The notes under the pieces: model-generated
Database searches by the model: none
Seen by the model: only the letters and a program-made list of their open reading frames with translations
What the model was told of the DNA's origin: nothing
Translations under genes and position numbers: made by a program
From: Emiliania huxleyi CCMP1516
Lineage: Eukaryota > Haptophyta > Isochrysidales > Noelaerhabdaceae
Assembly: GCF_000372725.1 (NCBI RefSeq)
Contig: NW_005201191.1
Coordinates: 101,477 to 165,476, forward strand
DNA: 64,000 nucleotides
Direction: 5' to 3'
Part shown: positions 60,013-64,000 of the stretch, in pieces
Numbering within the stretch: position 1 is the stretch's first letter
Layout: each line of letters opens with the position of its first letter

Positions 60013-60735
60013 ATGGGCCGCAGCGCCGATCCGACGCGCGTTCTGGTCGTGTACGGCTCGGAGTCTGGCAACGCACGAAGGGGTATCACAAAAATCGTCA
60101 ATAAGTGGAAAGAGAGCGGGGCCGACTTCACCATCGAGGGCATCGTCGCTGGCAATAGCCTCGGGCAGGACCTGTCCGAGCTCAAGAGCCGCTGCGACGT
60201 CCTCCTCGTCTCCTGCTCCTCTTTTGGCGAGGGCGACCCGCCGTCCAACTACAACCACTTCCTCCTCGCCCTCTACCGAGCTGCAGAGGCAGGCGGGTCG
60301 CCGCTCGAGGGCGTGCAGCACGCGGTCCTTGGCTACGGCGCGTCGGTGTACGAGACGTTCCAAAACTGCCCGCGCCTCACCGACAAACTCCTCGAGTCGT
60401 GCGGCTCTCGCCGCCTCGCGCAGCGCGTCGAACTCGACGAGGGCTCCGAGGACGACCCGGTCGTGCGGCTAAAGGGGTTCGAGACGTCGGTGTACGCCGC
60501 GCTACAGAAGCTCCCCGCCGCCCACGCGCCGCACGCGTGCAAGTGGGACCAGCCCTGCGGCAAGGTGGTTGAGAAGAGCGAGGAGGACCTGCTCGAGGTG
60601 GCCGCCTTTGGGACGGGCGAGGAGGGAGACGGCAGGATGGGCGCCATGGCCTTCGCGGGGATGGCTGTGGCGGTCGGCCTTGGCCTCGCCGGGTACAAGC
60701 TCCGCGAGCAGCTCCGGCAAGCGGAGGCGATCTAG
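60013..60735 (+). CDS. Flavodoxin-like FMN-binding protein with C-terminal membrane anchor
   Basis: An intronless 240-residue frame starting MGRSADPTRVLVVYGSESGN. The flavodoxin fold is clear: phosphate loop VYGSESGNARRG, then LLVSCSSFGEGDPPSNYNHF (FMN 60s-type loop with the F-G-E-G-D-P-P-x-N pattern of diflavin reductases) and VLGYGASVYETFQNCPRLTD. It lacks an FAD/NADPH module. The C-terminus has one hydrophobic helix (MGAMAFAGMAVAVGLGLAGY, about residues 207-226) followed by a short basic tail, so it is likely tail-anchored in an organelle or ER membrane. It probably shuttles electrons to a membrane enzyme; the partner is unknown. Good start context with a tight 5' region. Confidence 0.85.
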   Translation: MGRSADPTRVLVVYGSESGNARRGITKIVNKWKESGADFTIEGIVAGNSLGQDLSELKSRCDVLLVSCSSFGEGDPPSNYNHFLLALYRAAEAGGSPLEGVQHAVLGYGASVYETFQNCPRLTDKLLESCGSRRLAQRVELDEGSEDDPVVRLKGFETSVYAALQKLPAAHAPHACKWDQPCGKVVEKSEEDLLEVAAFGTGEEGDGRMGAMAFAGMAVAVGLGLAGYKLREQLRQAEAI

Positions 60736-61079
60736 GCCACCCTCTTACGCTCGCCTCCCTACACTCCTCGAGGCTCCGCGGTGGTTCGGGCTCGCCTGTT
60801 GCGAACCTGGCTGTGAGATACTGTCGTAGTGTGTACCACGTCGCTATGCGCGCGCTATAGTTCGAAGATTTGAGCGCATATTAATCGAACCTGTGTGTAG
60901 AAGTGGCTTGGCTCATTCATTTCATATTGGGGACACGCAGAAGCGAGAGAAGGGGAGCAACTGCATGACGCATGCACACGTAACATGTTGTCATAAAACA
61001 AGATGTGTGCGCCGGTCGCGGCCTCGCGCGCGTCTGGCTTTGGGGTCCCGCTCCGCGCGCTACGGAGAGGTCCGCGCAG

Positions 61080-61957
61080 TCAGCTTGCGCCCTTGCCGCT
61101 GCGCCTCCACGAGAAGGCCGAGTAGACGGGCCGGGCCTTGGCGGGGTTGTCCATCAGGAAGATGCTCATGTGCCGCCGCCCCTCCACGCCGCAGAGCGGG
61201 AAGGCGCCGCGGCAGCAGATCTCCCTCGAGAGCGCGTGCATGCCCCGCGCGCCGATGCGGTTCCGCTCCAGGACGAGGGAGCGGAGCGCGCCGAACCCTC
61301 CCGCCCCGCCCGCCGCTGCGAGCGCGACCGCGCCGCGTCGCCGATCCGATTCGCAGAGAGGCTCAGCTTGGAGAGGAGCTGGAGCTTGCCTCCCGCAGCC
61401 GCGGCGGCGAGCGCGGCGACGCCCTCATCTCCCACCTGGTTGTTGTTCAGCAGCAGCGTCTCGAGGGCGGGCAGGGCGCCCGACGAGACCGCACGGCCGA
61501 GGGCGGCGGTGCCGGCGTCGCCGATGGCGTTCTTGTAGAGTGAGAGGCAGCGCAGGCTGTCCATGGTCACCCAGGAGAAGGAGGATGCGAGCTCGGCGAG
61601 CCCGCCGTCGGCCAGCGAGTTGAACGATAGGTGAAGCTCGCGGCACGTCGCCAGCGCGCCGCAGGCGCAGGCCTTGGCGAGCACCTTCACATCCGCGTCT
61701 CGCAGGGAGCGGTCGCGGAAGAACGCGTCCGAGCCCTCCTTTGTGTGTGGCCGGATGCCGTCACGGAAAGGGAACCTTTGCAGCTCGAGAGCGCAGCTGA
61801 TGCGATCAGCTTCCAGCCGGGCTCTGATGCGAGCGAAGAGGCGGCTGGCTCGGCTCGAGACGGAGAGCGTGCGCAGCGGCAGCGCCGCGAGGATGTGCGC
61901 CACGAGCTCGTCGGGAAGGCTCGCCAGAAGGTCCCGGCCTGGGTTCGATGCCAACAT
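61080..61957 (-). CDS. F-box / leucine-rich repeat protein, one frameshift
   Basis: From MLASNPGRDLLASLPDELVA, an F-box-like segment (LPDELVAHILAALPLRTLSV) precedes leucine-rich repeats of the RI/NLRC type: CRELHLSFNSLADGGLAELA, LRCLSLYKNAIGDAGTAALG, LETLLLNNNQVGDEGVAALA and LSKLSLSANRIGDA. After that the frame breaks near 61333: one G appears missing (gacgcggcgcgg where gacgcgggcgcgg is expected). The sense continues in another frame as AVALAAAGGAGGFGALRSLV, LERNRIGARGMHALSRE, ending KARPVYSAFSWRRSGKGAS with stop at 61080. F-box/LRR proteins select substrates for ubiquitin ligases. Error or mutation cannot be told apart here. An upstream ATG at 62035 is possible. Confidence 0.75.
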
Positions 61958-62009
61958 GGTATGTACAGCGAGATGCAGGGTGGGGGCGTGGTAGCAGGAC
62001 ACCGGTAGA

Positions 62010-62212
62010 ATAAAAATCCCGTACAAGGGCTCCAAGTGCTCAGCGGCCTAGGCGAACGATTCCTGGCTGCGGCGCAAGAGGAGGGCACCTTTGCCGAGTG
62101 GCTCGACGAGCTGCCGTTTGAGGTGGCCGCGGCAACCGCCCGGCTGCTCAATCAAGCTCAAGCAACCACGCGCGCTCCGGAGCGTGGATCGAGATACTCC
62201 CGGCAGCCCTAG
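62010..62212 (+). CDS. C-terminal coding fragment overlapping the F-box gene 5' region
   Basis: VLSGLGERFLAAAQEEGTFA then EWLDELPFEVAAATARLLNQ, ending RYSRQP and stop at 62212, reads as plausible helical protein. No start or acceptor is clear, and it sits head-to-head with the F-box gene. It may be the last exon of an unseen gene or a relic. Confidence 0.3.
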
Positions 62213-62495
62213 CCAGGCCCGGCGCGCTGGCCGCGACCGCGACCGCGGCCCTCACTTGAGCCCGAACTGCCCGCCGGACATGTCGGAACCGTCCGACTAT
62301 AGTGACTAGCACACCTCTGTCAAGAGTCCGCAGAAACCCGAGGAGTCACACAGCAGTCACCTGTGATGCACGCCCTGTGAGCGGGGCGGGGTGCGCACTG
62401 TGCCTCTGTGTTTGTGCGTCGCCCATCTCTACGGGAGATGACTGCTCTATTTATTTATTATTGCTCAGCGGAGGGCGCCTGGGTCTAAATTTAAA

Positions 62496-62850
62496 TTCGA
62501 GGGGCCAAAATATGCCGCGAGGAGGGCAGAGTTGCGCCGAAAGGCGGGAGAAGCCGCGAGAGCAAGGGATCGGCAGGCGGCGGCGGCGTCGCAGGATGAG
62601 GCAGACGAGAGCGACGCGACAGAGGAGGAAGCGACAGGAGGGAGAACGACGAGAGTGGGACGACCGCGAGGTGGCATGAAGGTTGCAGCGAGAATCGGCG
62701 AGGGACTGCGAAGGGAGATAGAAAGAGGCAGACGACCAAGGGTTAGGGTGGGCGACGGCTAGCACCACACTCCTCTCCTTAAAATCCCTGTGTGGTGGCG
62801 GCGTGCCGTCCTCCCATCCCTCCCTTGGGTTGTCTGTTTTCTTTCTTTTT
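62496..62850 (+). mobile_element. Dispersed element with conserved AT-hook ORF tail, copy 2
   Basis: Same orientation as copy 1 at 57338. The shared frame (SQDEADESDATEEEATGGRT, then GRPRGGMKVAARIGE, stop at 62762) is kept although the nucleotides differ at many places and this copy has an additional gttagg. The shared trailer ends tttctttcttttttc. Confidence 0.6.
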
Positions 62851-62879
62851 TCTAAATTTAGTGCGGTGTGAAGTGTTTA

Positions 62880-63080
62880 TGTACTGCGCATCTTCAGTGC
62901 ACTTTAGCGCGAATTTAGTGCGAATGTAGCGCAACTTTAGCGCAACTTCAGCGCAACGTTAGTTAGCGCAACTTTAGCGCAACTTTAGCGCAACTTTAGC
63001 GCGAATTCAGCGCAACTTTAGCGCGAATTCAGCGCAACTTTAGCGCGAGTTCACTGCGACTTTACATCCAGCGTTACCGG
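62880..63080. repeat. 11-bp minisatellite, tttagcgcaac type
   Basis: About 15 variant units of (t)ttagcgcaac / ttagcgcgaa / ttcagcgcaac run from 62900 to 63065. AT-richer than its surroundings. No gene. Confidence 0.85.
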
Positions 63081-64000
63081 TAGCGAGGTTTAGTGCGTCT
63101 TTAGAGTCCATCCGCGCACTAGGATCCAGCCGCAGCCCATCGCTGACTTTCCTCCCCCTCTCCCCCGCAGTCCCCTGCCCACTCGCAAAAGTTCCCCGTC
63201 CGATCCCCAACCGAACGAAGGTTTTTCAGCTAAATATCAGCCTCCGGTGCTTTTCCGGCTGCTTCTCCGGGCCCGCCGTCCCGACCGCGGCAAAACGTTT
63301 GCCTGAAGCGGGGCGTGAACATAACGACTTTCGCAGACCACGGCCGAGCAGACGAGGGTGGCGCTGCCGTGGCAGCAGGGAGAGGCGAGGGGCACGCTCA
63401 ACCTGCCGGCGGCGACCAAGGTGGAGGACCTCAAGCTGTGCCTCTCGGGAATCGGTTCTGTGCCTGTGCTCAGTCGGGAGATCTTGCTCTGGAGGGCTGC
63501 ATATCTAGCCTCACTGGGAGCCTGCCTTTGGGTCACGAGGGCAGGGGCCAGGCATCTCCTGTGGTGCATTCTTGGCAGCCAAGGAGCAAAGCACGCGGCC
63601 CTGGCTAGCTGTGGTGTGGCCGGGAAGCCGTGCTAAAGATGCGTGCCCGCACTAAAGAAGCGGGACCCACACTAAATGTGGCTATGGCTTTGGACCTTTG
63701 CGAGAGGTGGCGAGCGGAGCAAGAGCGGTGTAGGCGCGTCCACGCGGCGCAGCGGCTCTCCCGCGACCCCGGCCCCTCTCATAGCCGCAGCCGTAGCCGC
63801 AGCCCCAACTCTTGCCGCTCTTCCGTGTCGGGTTGTGACGAGGGGTGAGGGGACACGGACGGATTGAAGATCCCTCACACCAAGATCGTGCAGGGCGGGG
63901 ACACATGTCCCTAAATCCCATCTCGTCTCAGAGTTTGCCCGTTTTATTTATTTATTGTACTGCAGCTGCCCGCACCTAAAGTGAACTAAATGTGGCGCTA
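63081..64000. other. No confident gene to the window end
   Basis: Competing short frames at 63299-63636 on the + strand lack a family signature; one (LPAATKVEDLKLCLSGIGSV) looks weakly coding. The ctaaa(t/g) motif recurs near the end (cactaaatgtggct, aactaaatgtggcg). A gene continuing off the window cannot be excluded. Confidence 0.4.

Noticed and set aside
57338-62850. Long terminal repeats of one retrotransposon
   Set aside because: The two copies encode the end of an ORF and enclose host genes on both strands (AlkB, flavodoxin-like, F-box), with no polymerase between them.

Overview
This window looks like nuclear DNA of a GC-rich unicellular alga, most likely a haptophyte. That placement is inferred from protein style (Ala/Arg/Gly-rich ankyrin and RAP proteins, Hint-domain surface proteins), high GC, compact spliced genes and frequent GC-AG introns. 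A pelagophyte or dinoflagellate is less likely but not excluded. There is no prokaryotic operon, rRNA, recognisable tRNA or CRISPR. Two 100-N placeholders (21765-21864, 55584-55683) mark assembly gaps, and both cut a gene.

Layout: 1-5900 is low-complexity DNA and a 14-copy, 383-bp tandem array. 7.7-14.0 kb holds two adjacent + strand organelle-RNA genes: a PPR protein and a 15-repeat RAP-domain protein carrying one frameshift. 14.3-16.5 kb is an MFS transporter (-). 17-20 kb holds a zinc-finger gene relic and an unrecognised gene. 21.4-25.2 kb has a head-to-head pair, mitochondrial-type ribosomal protein uL4 (-) and a GT8-like glycosyltransferase (+). 25.9-28.3 kb is a secreted, possibly BPI-like protein (-). 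28.9-30.2 kb is a decayed retroelement. 31.4-37.4 kb is a very large surface protein with a beta-solenoid of AIG/TIGD-type repeats, a proline-rich stalk and a C-terminal Hint self-processing domain. 38.7-41.1 kb is a multi-pass membrane protein. 42.2-44.7 kb is a FetB permease fused to a FetA ATPase in one gene. 45-46.5 kb is an ankyrin protein. 48-50 kb has an alpha/beta hydrolase and a membrane protein, followed by an AT-rich satellite (50.1-50.7 kb). 51.4-53.5 kb has a 2OG-Fe(II) oxygenase-like gene and an RCC1 fragment. 54.9-62 kb has F-actin capping protein beta, an Alba protein, an AlkB homologue, a flavodoxin-like protein and an F-box/LRR protein. Dispersed repeats lie among them.

The strongest general signal is in the introns. 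In at least eight genes, the first 9-30 bp of many introns are a near copy of the first bases of the downstream exon, so the intron lies between direct repeats of coding sequence. The interiors often hold short tandem repeats (one is telomere-like). Of 39 introns I could place by reading frame, about 20 start GC, 15 GT and 4 GA; nearly all end AG before G. This suggests ongoing intron creation by local duplication or repair. Splice sites were placed by eye from frame continuity and family similarity, with no transcript data.
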